A stretch of DNA of 64,000 nt from Burkholderia arboris (GCF_902499125.1 NZ_CABVPX010000030.1:33570-97569), one strand, 5' to 3'. Shown: positions 42,712-52,095, counted from the stretch's first letter. The notes: generated by a model not told the origin, from the letters alone. Numbers and translations are program-made.

Positions 42712-43680
42712 CTAGCCGCGCGCCGGCCGGTGCGGCGCGTCGGGCGCGATCCGGTAGACGCGCAGCGCGTTGTCGTGCCAGATCGCACGGCGCGCGGTGT
42801 CGTCGAGATGCGCAATCGCGCGGGCGAACGTGCGCAGCAGCACGGGATAGGTCACGCGCAGCCCGGCCACCGGGAAATTGCTCGCGAACAGGCAGCGCTG
42901 CCAGCCGAAGATCGCGATCGTGTCGCGGACGATCCGCGCGTTGTCGGCGTCGTTCCACGCCGCGTCGCGCAGGCCGAGTTCGGAGATCTTCACGGTGACG
43001 CGTGGCAACGCGGCGAGCGCTTCCATGCCGCTGCGCCAGCGCGCGAGCCCGGCTGCCGAGCGGTCCCACGGCAGGCCCGCGTGTTCGAGCACGACGTCGA
43101 CGTCGGGGGCGCCGGCAAGCAGCGCGGCCGCTTCGCCGAGATGCCAGAACGGCACGCGCAGGTCCCAGGTCAGGCCGTGCGCGGCGAGGCGCTCGAGTGC
43201 GGCCGGCCAGCGCGAGTCGTGCAGCGTGCCGGGCCCGTCGATCGACGCATCCGGCGTGGCCGCGGTGCGCGGCTTGAAGCGCACGCCGCGCACGCGCGGC
43301 CACGCGGCCTGTTCGGCGAGCCGTTCGTCCACGTCGCCGGCCAGCAAGTCGACCCACGCGACGACGGCCGACGGCAGCCCGTGCGCGGCGGCGACGTCGT
43401 GCAGCCAGCGCGTTTCGGCCAGCGCCTCGTCGTGCGCGCGCTCGGCCTCGACGTGCACGCTGGCGACGATCGGCGCGTGTTGCGCCGCGTGCCGGAATTC
43501 GTCGACGCCGAAGTTGCGGCACAGCGCCGCGTAGTCGCCGAACATGAAGCGCGCCGGATCGTATTGCGCCTGCAGCCACGGGTAGTGCGCACCCGCATCG
43601 AGCTGCCACAGGTGGTGATGCGCATCGACGAGCGCATCGGGCAGGCCGTCGATGTCGTCGGGCGACGAACCGTCGTGCAT
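42712..43680 (-). CDS. Amidohydrolase-family sugar lactonase (fuconolactonase-like)
   Basis: This 322-residue protein belongs to the COG3618 amidohydrolases. The metal-binding start is LVDAHHHLWQLDAGAHYPWL, GVRFKPRT follows, the His of VVLEHAGLPW is conserved and Asn/Asp residues lie in LFASNFPVAG. Relatives open L-fucono- or L-rhamnono-lactones or 4-oxalomesaconate-type lactones. In the sugar-acid operon it would give the free acid for the dehydratase encoded upstream. ATG 43680 follows the preceding stop by one base (TGACATG). It is the last gene of the operon. Confidence 0.85.
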   Translation of the reverse strand: MHDGSSPDDIDGLPDALVDAHHHLWQLDAGAHYPWLQAQYDPARFMFGDYAALCRNFGVDEFRHAAQHAPIVASVHVEAERAHDEALAETRWLHDVAAAHGLPSAVVAWVDLLAGDVDERLAEQAAWPRVRGVRFKPRTAATPDASIDGPGTLHDSRWPAALERLAAHGLTWDLRVPFWHLGEAAALLAGAPDVDVVLEHAGLPWDRSAAGLARWRSGMEALAALPRVTVKISELGLRDAAWNDADNARIVRDTIAIFGWQRCLFASNFPVAGLRVTYPVLLRTFARAIAHLDDTARRAIWHDNALRVYRIAPDAPHRPARG

Positions 43681-43681
43681 G

Positions 43682-44629
43682 TCAGCGCGCGCCGGCGAGC
43701 ACGTACGACGCATCGGGCTCGCGTAGCGTCGCCAGCGCACCGACGAAGCGCCACGTATCGAGATCGAGTTCGCGCACGTAGTCGTCCTGGAACGACACGT
43801 ACGCGACGCGCCGCGACGGATGGAACGACAGTGCGGTCGGGTTCGCGGGCAGCGCGATGCGCTCGATCTCCTCGAGCTGCCGCGCATCGAACACCGAGAT
43901 CGACCGTTCGCCCGAATTGGTCAGCAGCAGCAGGTCGCGGCCGTCCGGCGCGCTCGTCCGGTAGATGCGGTTCGGATCGCTGCGTGTTTTCACGCGGCGG
44001 CCGCAGGTCATCGTTTCCGTGTCGATCTCGACCAGCGTGTCGTCGCCGCGATTCGCGACGAACAGCGTGCGCTCGTCGCCCGACAGCGCATTGCCCTCGG
44101 GGCGCGGGCCGGGCATCACCGCGCGCGGCGCGACCGTTGCGTCGCGCGGATGGAACTGCGTGACCGTGTTCGACAGCAGGTGCACGCCGTAGGCGCGGCT
44201 CGCGTCGCGCGTGAGCGTCACGAGGTGCGTCTTCACGCCGCCGGACGGCACGGCCATGTTCGGCACCGGCTGCCGCGTCGGCTCGTCGAATACGAGCAGC
44301 ATGTCGTGTGCCTCGCTCATCGCGTACAGCCGGCCGTCGCGGTCGGCCGCCATCCCGTGCGGCCGGTAGTACGGCCACAGGTCGAGCATGCGCGTGTGCG
44401 TGCGCTCGACGAGGTCGATCTCGGCGATCCGGTGATCGCCTTCATGGCCGCGCGACCACGCGGTTTCGATCCCGAAGATGCCGACGTACGCGTGACGCTC
44501 GTTCGCATCCACGGTGAATTCGTGCGGGAAGTTGGGCAGCACGATGTGCTTGAGCGGCGCTTTCGTGTCGAGGTCGTAGAAGCTGAAGGTGTGGGCGCAT
44601 TTCTGCACCAGCAACAGGATGTCGTTCAT
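43682..44629 (-). CDS. Cytoplasmic YVTN-type beta-propeller
   Basis: The 315-residue protein shows about seven repeated beta units such as RTLFVANRGDDTLVEID and LLLLTNSGERSISVFDARQL, typical of YVTN/lactonase-like propellers. There is no signal peptide, so it acts in the cytoplasm. It lies between the MFS gene and the lactonase gene, one base from the latter. A lactonase or sugar-acid-binding role is plausible but not shown. Confidence 0.7.
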   Translation of the reverse strand: MNDILLLVQKCAHTFSFYDLDTKAPLKHIVLPNFPHEFTVDANERHAYVGIFGIETAWSRGHEGDHRIAEIDLVERTHTRMLDLWPYYRPHGMAADRDGRLYAMSEAHDMLLVFDEPTRQPVPNMAVPSGGVKTHLVTLTRDASRAYGVHLLSNTVTQFHPRDATVAPRAVMPGPRPEGNALSGDERTLFVANRGDDTLVEIDTETMTCGRRVKTRSDPNRIYRTSAPDGRDLLLLTNSGERSISVFDARQLEEIERIALPANPTALSFHPSRRVAYVSFQDDYVRELDLDTWRFVGALATLREPDASYVLAGAR

Positions 44630-44672
44630 GGTGAGTCTCCGTCATGTCGTTCGCAGTCCCGCGTATCCGGGG

Positions 44673-45965
44673 TCAGTCCTCGCAGCGCTTCGGCAGCGTC
44701 ATCGCGAGCAGGCCGGCCACCGCGAGCGTGACCGCGAGGCTGTAGACGCCGGCCGCCGCGCTCACGTGCTGGGTCAGCACGCCGACCGCATACGGGCCGC
44801 AGAAGCCGCCGAGATTGCCGAGCGCGTTGATCAGGCCGCGCGCACTGCCGGCCGTCTCGACGCTGCAGAGCTTCGGCGGAATCGCCCAGAACACGCCGGC
44901 GGCCGCCTGCAGGAAGAAGCCGCAGCCGATCAGGAACGTGAACGACACGGCCATCGACCCGTGCGTGAGCACCGACAGCGCGAGGCACGCGGCGAAGCCG
45001 ACGAGCGGCAGCAGCACGAACAGGCGGCGCTTGCCGGTCCGGTCAGACCAATACGACGTGACGAACATCCCGATCACCATCGCGACATACGGCAGCATCG
45101 CGAGCAGGCCGATCTTGCCCATCCCGCTGTGCGTGAGGTTTTTCAGCAGGGTCGGCAACCACATCGTATAGCCGTAGATGCCGACCTGATAGCAGAAGTT
45201 GATCGCGATGAGCAGCCAGATCGTCGGGTTGCGCAGCATCTCGCCGAACGATGCGGCCGCCGGCGTGCCGGCCGCGCGCTTGCGCTCCTGCTCGTCGCGC
45301 AGCGCGTCGAGGATGTATGCCTTCTCGCGGGGCGACACCCAGCGCGCGGTCTCCGGGCCGTCGTCGGCGAACATCATCCACGCGACCAGGCACAGCAGCG
45401 ACAGTGCGCCCGCGCTGAAGAACAGGTGACGCCAGTCGTACGCGGCGAGGATGAAGCCGGACAGCGGCGCGGTGATCATGCCCGCGAGCGGCACGAACAT
45501 GATGACCATTGCGTTCGCACGGCCACGCTCGCGATCGGGGAACCAGTGGCTGACCATCGTCAGCACGACGGGCAGCATCCCGCCTTCGGCCACGCCGAGC
45601 ATGAAGCGCAGCGCCAGCAGTTGCCAGGTGTGCGTGACGAGACCGGTCAGCACCGACAGCACGGCCCAGCTCACGAGCGACCACGCGATGAAGGTCTTGC
45701 CGCTGCCGAGCGCCGCGCGCCGGCCGCCGGGAATCTGCAGGAACAGGTAGCCGAAGAAGAAGATGCCGCCGGCGAGCCCTGCCATCGTCGCGTCCATGCC
45801 GAGATCGGCGTTCATCCCGCCGGGCATCGCGAACGCGATGTTCACGCGGTCCATGTAGGAAATGATGCAGGCGAGCAGCAGCGGCGGAATCACGCGCAGC
45901 CAGCGGCGGCGCGGAATGGCTTCGCCGGCTTCGTATGCCGGGGTGGCGGGGGTCAACAGGGTCAT
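44673..45965 (-). CDS. MFS transporter, ACS family (sugar acid)
   Basis: This 430-residue transporter has twelve membrane segments and the ACS signature ISYMDRVNIAFAMPGGM after the first helix. LGVAEGGMLPVVLTMVSHWFP at the fourth to fifth helix is typical of glucarate, galactonate and tartrate carriers. It would import the sugar acid or its lactone with protons. ATG 45965 follows GGAGACGCC. It sits in the middle of the six-gene sugar-acid operon. Confidence 0.92.
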   Translation of the reverse strand: MTLLTPATPAYEAGEAIPRRRWLRVIPPLLLACIISYMDRVNIAFAMPGGMNADLGMDATMAGLAGGIFFFGYLFLQIPGGRRAALGSGKTFIAWSLVSWAVLSVLTGLVTHTWQLLALRFMLGVAEGGMLPVVLTMVSHWFPDRERGRANAMVIMFVPLAGMITAPLSGFILAAYDWRHLFFSAGALSLLCLVAWMMFADDGPETARWVSPREKAYILDALRDEQERKRAAGTPAAASFGEMLRNPTIWLLIAINFCYQVGIYGYTMWLPTLLKNLTHSGMGKIGLLAMLPYVAMVIGMFVTSYWSDRTGKRRLFVLLPLVGFAACLALSVLTHGSMAVSFTFLIGCGFFLQAAAGVFWAIPPKLCSVETAGSARGLINALGNLGGFCGPYAVGVLTQHVSAAAGVYSLAVTLAVAGLLAMTLPKRCED

Positions 45966-46091
45966 GGCGTCTCCATCCAGTTTGGGTCGTCGGCCGCGGC
46001 GGCCATCTGACGGGCCGCTGTCTTGCCGTGGCGGGCCGGCCGGTGCCGGCCGCCGATGCGCGGCGCCCGCGCGCCGCACGTACTTCCGGTA

Positions 46092-47009
46092 TTAGCGCCC
46101 CCAGCGCAGCACGAGCGGGTCGAGCCGCCGCGCCGCGTCGAGCAGGCCCGCCCGCACCTGCGGATGCAGCTCGGGCCACGGCGCGCGCGGCTGGTCGCAC
46201 GCGATCACGCCGCCTTCCTTCATCAGCGCCTTCGCGGTGAGGAAACCCGCCTGGCGGTTCTCGTAGTTGATCAGCGGCAGCCAGCGCGCGTACTGCTCGC
46301 AGGCTTCGTCGCGGCGGCCGGCGAAATACGCGTCGGTGATCCGGCGAATCCCGTCCGGATAGCCGCCGCCCGTCATCGCACCGGTTGCGCCGGCATCGAG
46401 ATCGGCGAGCAGCGTGATGCCTTCCTCGCCGTCCCACGGCCCCTCGATCGCGTCGCCGCCGAGCGCGATCAGCTCGCGCAGCTTCGACGCGGCGCCCGCC
46501 GTCTCGATCTTGAAGTACGACACGGCATCGAGCTCGCGTGCGAGCGACGCGAGCAGCGACGCCGGCAGCGCGACGCCGCTCGCCGGTGCGTCCTGGATCA
46601 TCAGCGGAATGTCGAGGCTGTCGGCGACTTCGCGGAAGAACGCACGCACCTGCGTTTCGGGCACGCGGAACGTGGCGCCGTGGTACGGCGGCATCACCAT
46701 CACCATCGCCGCGCCGAGCGCCTGCGCCTGCCGGTTGCGTGCCGCGCAGAGCCGCGCGCTGAAGTGCGATGTCGTGACGATCACCGGCACGCGGCCCGCG
46801 ACGTGCTCGAGCGTGGTGCGCGTGATCAGGTCACGTTCGTCGTCGCCGAGCGCGAACTGCTCGGAGTAGTTCGCGTGGATGCAGAGGCCGTGCGAGCCGG
46901 CATCGATCATGAAGTCGAGGCAGCGGCGCTGGCCGTCGAGATCGAGCGCGCCGTGCGCGTCGAAGATCGTCGGTACGACCGGAAAAACGCCCTGGTAGCG
47001 TGTTTTCAT
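46092..47009 (-). CDS. DapA-family aldolase/dehydratase
   Basis: The 305-residue protein is a TIM-barrel DHDPS/N-acetylneuraminate lyase relative. The Schiff-base lysine is in VSYFKIETAGAA (about residue 172). The usual GTTGE motif is replaced by HANYSEQF, and the usual YNxP tyrosine segment reads IQDAP, so the active site differs from DapA. This fits the sugar-acid branch, such as 2-keto-3-deoxy-pentonate or -hexonate dehydratases/aldolases. It would act after the dehydratase encoded eight bases upstream. The exact substrate is unknown. Confidence 0.88.
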   Translation of the reverse strand: MKTRYQGVFPVVPTIFDAHGALDLDGQRRCLDFMIDAGSHGLCIHANYSEQFALGDDERDLITRTTLEHVAGRVPVIVTTSHFSARLCAARNRQAQALGAAMVMVMPPYHGATFRVPETQVRAFFREVADSLDIPLMIQDAPASGVALPASLLASLARELDAVSYFKIETAGAASKLRELIALGGDAIEGPWDGEEGITLLADLDAGATGAMTGGGYPDGIRRITDAYFAGRRDEACEQYARWLPLINYENRQAGFLTAKALMKEGGVIACDQPRAPWPELHPQVRAGLLDAARRLDPLVLRWGR

Positions 47010-47017
47010 GGCCGGCC

Positions 47018-48190
47018 TCACTCGACGATGTCGAACTGGTCGAGGAATTCGGTCTTCAGCGTGAGGCCGAGGCCCGGTACGTCGTCGCGCAGCTGCAGGA
47101 AACCGTTCTCGGCCACCGGCTCGCCGTCGAAGATGTAATAGAACAGCTCGTTGCCGACCTCGACGTCGAACATCGGGAAGTACTCGCTCATCGGCGACGC
47201 GAGCGTGCTCATCGTCAGGTGATAGTTGTGCATCTGGCCCGCATGCGGAATCACCGGCACGCTGTACGCCTCGCACAGCGCGTTGATCTTGTGCGCCATC
47301 GTGATCCCGCCGACACGGTTCGTGTCGTACTGCACGACCGACACGGCCTTGCGGTCGAGCAGCTGCTTGAAGCCGTACAGCGAGAATTCGTGTTCGCCGC
47401 CGGAGATCGGGATGCGCGTCAGCTGGTTCAGCTCCGCATAGCCGTCGATGTCGTCGGCGATCACCGGTTCTTCCAGCCAGCGCGGCTGGTACTTCTCGAG
47501 CTTCGGCAGGATCCGCTTCGCGTATTCGAGGTTCCAGCCCATGTAGCACTCGAGCATCAGGTCGTTGTCGTAGCCGATCACCTCGCGGATCGCCGCGACC
47601 GACTTCAGGTTCTCGACCACGCCCTGCTGGCCGTGCGCGGGCCCGTAGCCGAAGCGCATCTTGAACGCGCGGAAGCCCTCCTTCAGGTACTGCTGCGCCT
47701 CGTCCTGCATCGCCTTCAGGTCGGTGCGGTAGAGCTTCGAGTAGTAGCAGGGGATCTTTTCCTTGGTGCGGCCGCCGAGCAGCTTGAACACCGGCTTGCC
47801 GACACTCTTGCCGAGGATGTCCCAGATCGCGATGTCGACCGCCGAGATCGCCGCCATGCCGATGCCCTTGCGGCCCCACGCGTGGGTCGCGCGGTACATC
47901 CGCTGGTTCAGGTATTCGTAGTCCCACGGGTCCTGGCCGATCACGAGCGGCGCGAGGTACTGGTCGATGATGACCTTCGCGACGTGCGGCGCGAGCGCGA
48001 CGTTGCCGAGGCCGACGATGCCGTCGTCGGTCTCGACCTCGACGACCGTCCACGCATGGAAACGGAACGTGCTCATCGTCTCCTGCGGCGCGTACAGCAG
48101 ATCCATCGCGTTCGAACAGAAGTTGCCCTGCGGCGGGACGGTCTTGCCTTTCCACTGGAATACGCGTGCGCGTACGGACCGGATTTTCAT
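47018..48190 (-). CDS. Rhamnonate dehydratase-like enolase-superfamily enzyme
   Basis: This 390-residue protein is an acid-sugar dehydratase of the mandelate racemase group, close to L-rhamnonate dehydratases. The N-terminal PPQGNFCSNAMDLLY region, FKMRFGYGP in the second strand, LECYMGWN (third strand), RWLEEPVIADD (Glu ligand), ISGGEHEFS (Glu ligand) and VIPHAGQMHNYHLT (catalytic His) all fit. It removes water from an aldonate to give a 2-keto-3-deoxy acid. ATG 48190. The gene before it (PdxA2) is 59 bases away and the one after is eight bases away. Confidence 0.88.
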   Translation of the reverse strand: MKIRSVRARVFQWKGKTVPPQGNFCSNAMDLLYAPQETMSTFRFHAWTVVEVETDDGIVGLGNVALAPHVAKVIIDQYLAPLVIGQDPWDYEYLNQRMYRATHAWGRKGIGMAAISAVDIAIWDILGKSVGKPVFKLLGGRTKEKIPCYYSKLYRTDLKAMQDEAQQYLKEGFRAFKMRFGYGPAHGQQGVVENLKSVAAIREVIGYDNDLMLECYMGWNLEYAKRILPKLEKYQPRWLEEPVIADDIDGYAELNQLTRIPISGGEHEFSLYGFKQLLDRKAVSVVQYDTNRVGGITMAHKINALCEAYSVPVIPHAGQMHNYHLTMSTLASPMSEYFPMFDVEVGNELFYYIFDGEPVAENGFLQLRDDVPGLGLTLKTEFLDQFDIVE

Positions 48191-48249
48191 GGCGGTGTCT
48201 CCGAGAGTCGGTGTTGTCGTGTGTGAAAGGCGGGCGGCCGGCTTGGCCG

Positions 48250-49305
48250 TCACGCCGAAACAGCGGGGGTGCGGCGCGCGGCGCCCATCCGGCAGGCGAT
48301 CTGCAGCGCCTGCCAGGTCGCGCCGACGTCGGCGGTGCCGCGGCCCGCGATGTCGTACGCGGTGCCGTGCGCGGGCGTCGTGATCGGCACGGGCAGCCCG
48401 CCCTGCACGGTCACGCCGCGCGAGAAGCCGAGCAGCTTGATCGCGATCTGCCCCTGGTCGTGGTACATCGTGACGATCGCCTGGTAGTCGCCGGCCTGCG
48501 CCTTCAGGAAGATCGTGTCGGCGGGGAACGGGCCGTGGAACGGCGCGTCGGTCGGCCAGTCGCGCGCCTGCAGCTTGCGCACTGCCGGCTCGATGATGTC
48601 GACTTCCTCGCGGCCGCAGCTGCCGCCGTCGCCGCCGTGCGGGTTGAACGCGGCGATCGCCACCTTCGGCGCCGCGACGCCGTTCGCGAGCAGCGACCGG
48701 TAGATGAGTTCCGACGCCTGTTCGATCCGCTCGATGCTCAGGCAGCCGGCCGCGTCCTTCAGCGGGATGTGCGACGAGATACGCGCCGTCCACAGTTCGC
48801 CGAGCGTGTTGAATTCGCAGAAGTAGCCGGTCACGCCGAGCGCTTTGGCGAAGTGGTGCAGCTCGTCGTCGTGGCGCAGCCCGCCGAGCTTCATCGCGTA
48901 CTTGTTCAGCGGCGCGAAGCAGATCGCGTCGATGTCGCCGGCCAGCGCCGCGTCGAGGCACTGGTCGAGCACGGCGAGCGTCGAGCGGCCGCCGGCCGCG
49001 CCGGGCTGGCCGGCCGTGACCTGCGCGGGATCGATCGTGTCGACTTCGACGAACGCGGCGCGCGCGGCCGACGGCCGGCCGCGCACGGCGGCCAGCGACG
49101 CCACGGGCTCGACGTCGACGGTGACGCCCGCGACGCGCTGGCCGGCTTCCCACAGCCAGCGATCGCCGATCAGCACGAGATTCGCGCGGGCGGTGGCGTC
49201 GGGGCGGGCGAGCAGTTTCGCGATCAGTTCGGCGCCGATGCCGGCGGGGTCGCCGAGCGTCAGCGCGACGACGGGCAGGGTGGCGGCGGTCGAGGAGGTG
49301 TTCAT
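48250..49305 (-). CDS. pdxA2: PdxA2-type 4-hydroxythreonine-phosphate dehydrogenase homologue
   Basis: The 351-residue protein is a PdxA-family dehydrogenase. LTLGDPAGIGAELIAK is the N-terminal signature. The three metal-binding His lie in SSHIPLKD, FNPHGGDGG and TMYHDQGQ, with TTPAHGTAYDIAGRG after them. Family members outside vitamin B6 synthesis (PdxA2/OtnB-like) oxidise hydroxy-acid phosphates in sugar-acid catabolism, usually with a DUF1537 kinase. No such kinase gene is in this window. As the first gene of the operon, 116 bases from the divergent LysR start, it should take part in the last oxidation. Confidence 0.88.
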   Translation of the reverse strand: MNTSSTAATLPVVALTLGDPAGIGAELIAKLLARPDATARANLVLIGDRWLWEAGQRVAGVTVDVEPVASLAAVRGRPSAARAAFVEVDTIDPAQVTAGQPGAAGGRSTLAVLDQCLDAALAGDIDAICFAPLNKYAMKLGGLRHDDELHHFAKALGVTGYFCEFNTLGELWTARISSHIPLKDAAGCLSIERIEQASELIYRSLLANGVAAPKVAIAAFNPHGGDGGSCGREEVDIIEPAVRKLQARDWPTDAPFHGPFPADTIFLKAQAGDYQAIVTMYHDQGQIAIKLLGFSRGVTVQGGLPVPITTPAHGTAYDIAGRGTADVGATWQALQIACRMGAARRTPAVSA

Positions 49306-49391
49306 GCGGTGTCTCCGGTGGCGGCGCGTGGCCGTTCGTGTATGGGGTTCATGCTAGGTAGACGGAATGAGTCGGTAAATTGAAAACTCTT

Positions 49392-49417
49392 GATGAATCG
49401 ATAACCTGGAGTAATCA
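49392..49417. promoter_or_regulatory. Putative LysR operator between pdxA2 and its regulator
   Basis: The 26-base sequence GATGAATCGATAACC, four bases, then GTAATCA lies just upstream of the LysR start codon and 87 bases from the pdxA2 start. An almost identical copy is at 52096-52121 before another MFS gene. The position fits autoregulation and control of the sugar-acid operon. Confidence 0.55.
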
Positions 49418-49420
49418 AAG

Positions 49421-50368
49421 ATGGGCTCGATCGACCGACGAGACTCGACCCCGCAGTTGCTGAACCGGCTGCGCATGCGCCAGATCGCGTTGCTGCTGGC
49501 CGTCGACGAATGCTCGACGCTGCGCGCGGCCGCCGAGCAGATGGGCCTCACCCAGCCGGCCGCGACGAAGATGCTGGCGGAACTGGAGAGCGCGCTCGGC
49601 CAGCGGCTGTTCGATCGCGTCGGGCGCGGGCTTGTGCTGAACCCGGCCGGCGAGCGCGTGCTCGGCTATTTCCGCGGGATTCGCGGCAGCGTGGAAGCGT
49701 TGAATCGCGAGCTCGGCGAACTGCAGCTCGGCAGTGCCGGGCGGCTCGCGATCGGCAGCATCATGGCCGCGTCGCCGGGGCGGCTCACCGAGGCGCTGGT
49801 GCAGTTGAAGGCGCGTTATCCGCTGCTCGCGATCGACATCGCGGTCGATACGAGCGACCGGCTGATGCCGCAACTGCGCGAAGGCGTGCTCGAAGTGGTG
49901 ATCGGGCGCAATGTCGGCACGGATTGCGATTTCCGCGTGGTCGACGACGAGGCGCTCGCGATCATCGCGGGCCGCGACCATCCGCTGGCGGGCGCGGGGC
50001 CGGTGGCGTTCGATGCGCTGCTCGATTACGCGTGGATCGTGCAGCCGGCCGGCAGCCCGGCGCGTGAAGTCGTCGAACGCGAATTTCGCGCGCACCACCG
50101 GCCGATGCCGCGCGGGCTCGTCGAAACGGGCTCGATCCTGACGACGATGAACCTCGTCGACCGCTCGTCGATGCTCGGCGTGATTCCGCTGACGGTTGCG
50201 CAGCGCAACGCGGAGCACGGGCTCGTCGCGATCGTCGATTACACGCTCGAGCTGAAACTGCCGTCGTACGGCAGCATCGTGCGGCGCGACCGGCCGCTGA
50301 GCGCGCCCGCGCAGCAGTTTCTCGCGCTGTTTCATCACGACGGAGCCGAGGATGACGGCGACGCGTAA
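49421..50368 (+). CDS. LysR-family regulator of the sugar-acid genes
   Basis: This 315-residue regulator has a winged helix reading LLNRLRMRQIALLLAVDE, with GLTQPAATKMLAELES as recognition helix (about residues 42-57), and a substrate-binding domain from about residue 105. It resembles GbpR/GalR-type LysR proteins that control sugar-acid genes. It is divergent from the sugar-acid operon, and a repeated operator candidate lies four bases before its start codon and again before the MFS gene at 50723. It probably controls both units. Confidence 0.92.
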   Translation: MGSIDRRDSTPQLLNRLRMRQIALLLAVDECSTLRAAAEQMGLTQPAATKMLAELESALGQRLFDRVGRGLVLNPAGERVLGYFRGIRGSVEALNRELGELQLGSAGRLAIGSIMAASPGRLTEALVQLKARYPLLAIDIAVDTSDRLMPQLREGVLEVVIGRNVGTDCDFRVVDDEALAIIAGRDHPLAGAGPVAFDALLDYAWIVQPAGSPAREVVEREFRAHHRPMPRGLVETGSILTTMNLVDRSSMLGVIPLTVAQRNAEHGLVAIVDYTLELKLPSYGSIVRRDRPLSAPAQQFLALFHHDGAEDDGDA

Positions 50369-50379
50369 TGGCGCGGTTT

Positions 50380-50635
50380 GCCAGCCGAGGCGGCCGAGCC
50401 AGCCGCGTCGGCCGCGCTGGCCGAACCAGCCGCGCTGGCCGAATCGGCCGAACAGGCCGAATCAGCCGAGCAGGCCGAATCAGCCGAGCCAGCCGAGCCA
50501 GCCGAGCCAGCCGAGCCAGCCGAGCCAGCCGAGCCAGCCGAGCCAGCCGAGCCAACCGAGCCAACCGAGCCAACCGAGCCAACCGAGTCAACCGAACCAG
50601 CCGAACCAGCCGAACCAGCCGAGCAAACCGAGCCG
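50380..50635. repeat. 9-bp tandem repeat (minisatellite)
   Basis: About 28 imperfect copies of a nine-base unit close to AGCCAGCCG are arrayed head to tail just after the LysR stop codon. The most regular block is about 50485-50565. Unit variants include AACCAGCCG, AGCCAACCG and AATCAGCCG. Because nine is a multiple of three, several frames stay open and would encode repeats such as Pro-Ser-Gln, Ala-Glu-Pro or Ser-Ala-Gly. None has a supported start, so I treat it as non-coding and probably length-variable by slippage. Confidence 0.9.
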
Positions 50636-50722
50636 GTCATGCGCCCGCATCGCGGAACGCGATAAAACGTGATGGCGCCGCCGGCGAGACGGGGGAGGCA
50701 GGCGAACCCGAAGCGAAAGGCT

Positions 50723-51994
50723 TCAGCGCGCCGACGGCGCGGCGGGCGCGTCGGCGAGCGACGGCATCGATTCGGACAGCGTGCGATCGGGGCGAATCCG
50801 CAGCGCGGCGACGATACCGATCAGCAGCATCGCGACCGAGCCGATGAACGGCACCGTCCAGCTGCCGGTGCGGTCGACGAGATAGCCGAACAGGATCGGC
50901 GACAGGATCCCCGAGATCGCGGAGCCGGCGTTCATCATCCCGCTCGCGATGCCGGCGTGGGTCGGCGCGATGTCGCTCGGCACGGCCCAGATCGGCCCGA
51001 TCGTCAGTTCGAGGCACAGGAACGACCCGGACAGGCACAGCGCGACGCCGGCCGTCGAGTGGACGAACGCGAGCGGCAGCAGGCAGATCAGCGCACCGGC
51101 GAAGCTCGTGACGATCACGCTCTGGCGCGACAGCGCGAGGTTGCCGGTCTTCCGGTAGATGCGGTCGCAGAGCCAGCCGCCGAGTGTGTCGCCGACGACG
51201 CCCGCGAAGAACACGCCGGACGCGAACAGCGCGGTCGATTTCAGGTTCAGGCCCTGGCCGTTGAGGAAGAACGTCGGCAGCCACGTGAAGAACAGCCACG
51301 CGGTCCAGCCGTAGCAGAAGTAGACGAAGATGGTCGGCGCCATCCGGCGGAACAGCGGCCCCCACGGCGTCGGGCCGGACGGGGCGGCAGGGCGGGCGGT
51401 GCGCGCGCGGCCGTCGTCGTCGCCGAGCGGGTGCTCGCGGAAACCGACGATCCACCATGCGAGCCATACCACCGTGACCGCCCCGATCACGAAGAACGCC
51501 GCGCGCCACGACAGCCACGTCATCAGCGCGGCGACGATCGGCGGCGTGACCGCGTTGCCGAGCCGCGAGAACGAATGCGTGAAGCCCTGCACGACGCCGC
51601 GCCGCTCGCGCGGAAACCAGTGCGTGATCGCGCGGGCCTGGGCCGGCAGCGTCGCGCCTTCGCCGATGCCGAGCAGCAGGCGTGCGGCAAACAGCAGCCC
51701 GAGGCTGTGCACGAGCCCGGTCGTGAAGGTGGAGACGATCCAGATCAACCCGCAGCCGATCAGCGTGATGCGGGCGCCGAACCGGTCGGCGATCCAGCCG
51801 CCGCCGATCTGGCAGATTGCATACGAATACGCGAACGCGGAGAATGCGACGCCAAGTTCGGTATTCGACAGGCCGAGTTCGGCCTTGATCGCACCGGCCG
51901 CGGTCGCGAGGTTGACGCGGTCGACGTAGAGAATGAACGAAAGCGCACACAGCAGCCACAGCGTGTGGCGCCGTTGACGGTGATCGTTATGCAT
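50723..51994 (-). CDS. MFS transporter, sugar-acid (ACS) family
   Basis: The 423-residue transporter has twelve membrane segments, the ACS signature FILYVDRVNLATAAGAI and LLGIGEGATLPAQARAITHWFP. It is closest in type to hexuronate/glucarate or phthalate carriers. ATG 51994 follows GGAGTGAGACAC. A putative LysR operator lies about 100 bases upstream of the start and matches the one of the sugar-acid operon, so it probably brings in the same or a related sugar acid. The C terminus is followed by the minisatellite. Confidence 0.92.
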   Translation of the reverse strand: MHNDHRQRRHTLWLLCALSFILYVDRVNLATAAGAIKAELGLSNTELGVAFSAFAYSYAICQIGGGWIADRFGARITLIGCGLIWIVSTFTTGLVHSLGLLFAARLLLGIGEGATLPAQARAITHWFPRERRGVVQGFTHSFSRLGNAVTPPIVAALMTWLSWRAAFFVIGAVTVVWLAWWIVGFREHPLGDDDGRARTARPAAPSGPTPWGPLFRRMAPTIFVYFCYGWTAWLFFTWLPTFFLNGQGLNLKSTALFASGVFFAGVVGDTLGGWLCDRIYRKTGNLALSRQSVIVTSFAGALICLLPLAFVHSTAGVALCLSGSFLCLELTIGPIWAVPSDIAPTHAGIASGMMNAGSAISGILSPILFGYLVDRTGSWTVPFIGSVAMLLIGIVAALRIRPDRTLSESMPSLADAPAAPSAR

Positions 51995-52095
51995 GTGTCT
52001 CACTCCATTTTCGTGCGCGGCGTTGCAATGACGCGGCGTTCACGGGCGAAGCCAGCATCGCGCGGCGGCGGAGACACTGTCTAATGAATCTTTGG

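Noticed and set aside
50352..50672. Repeat proteins encoded across the 9-bp array (Pro-Ser-Gln, Ala-Glu-Pro or Ser-Ala-Gly repeats)
   Set aside because: Several frames are open only because the unit is nine bases; no supported start or ribosome-binding site distinguishes one.
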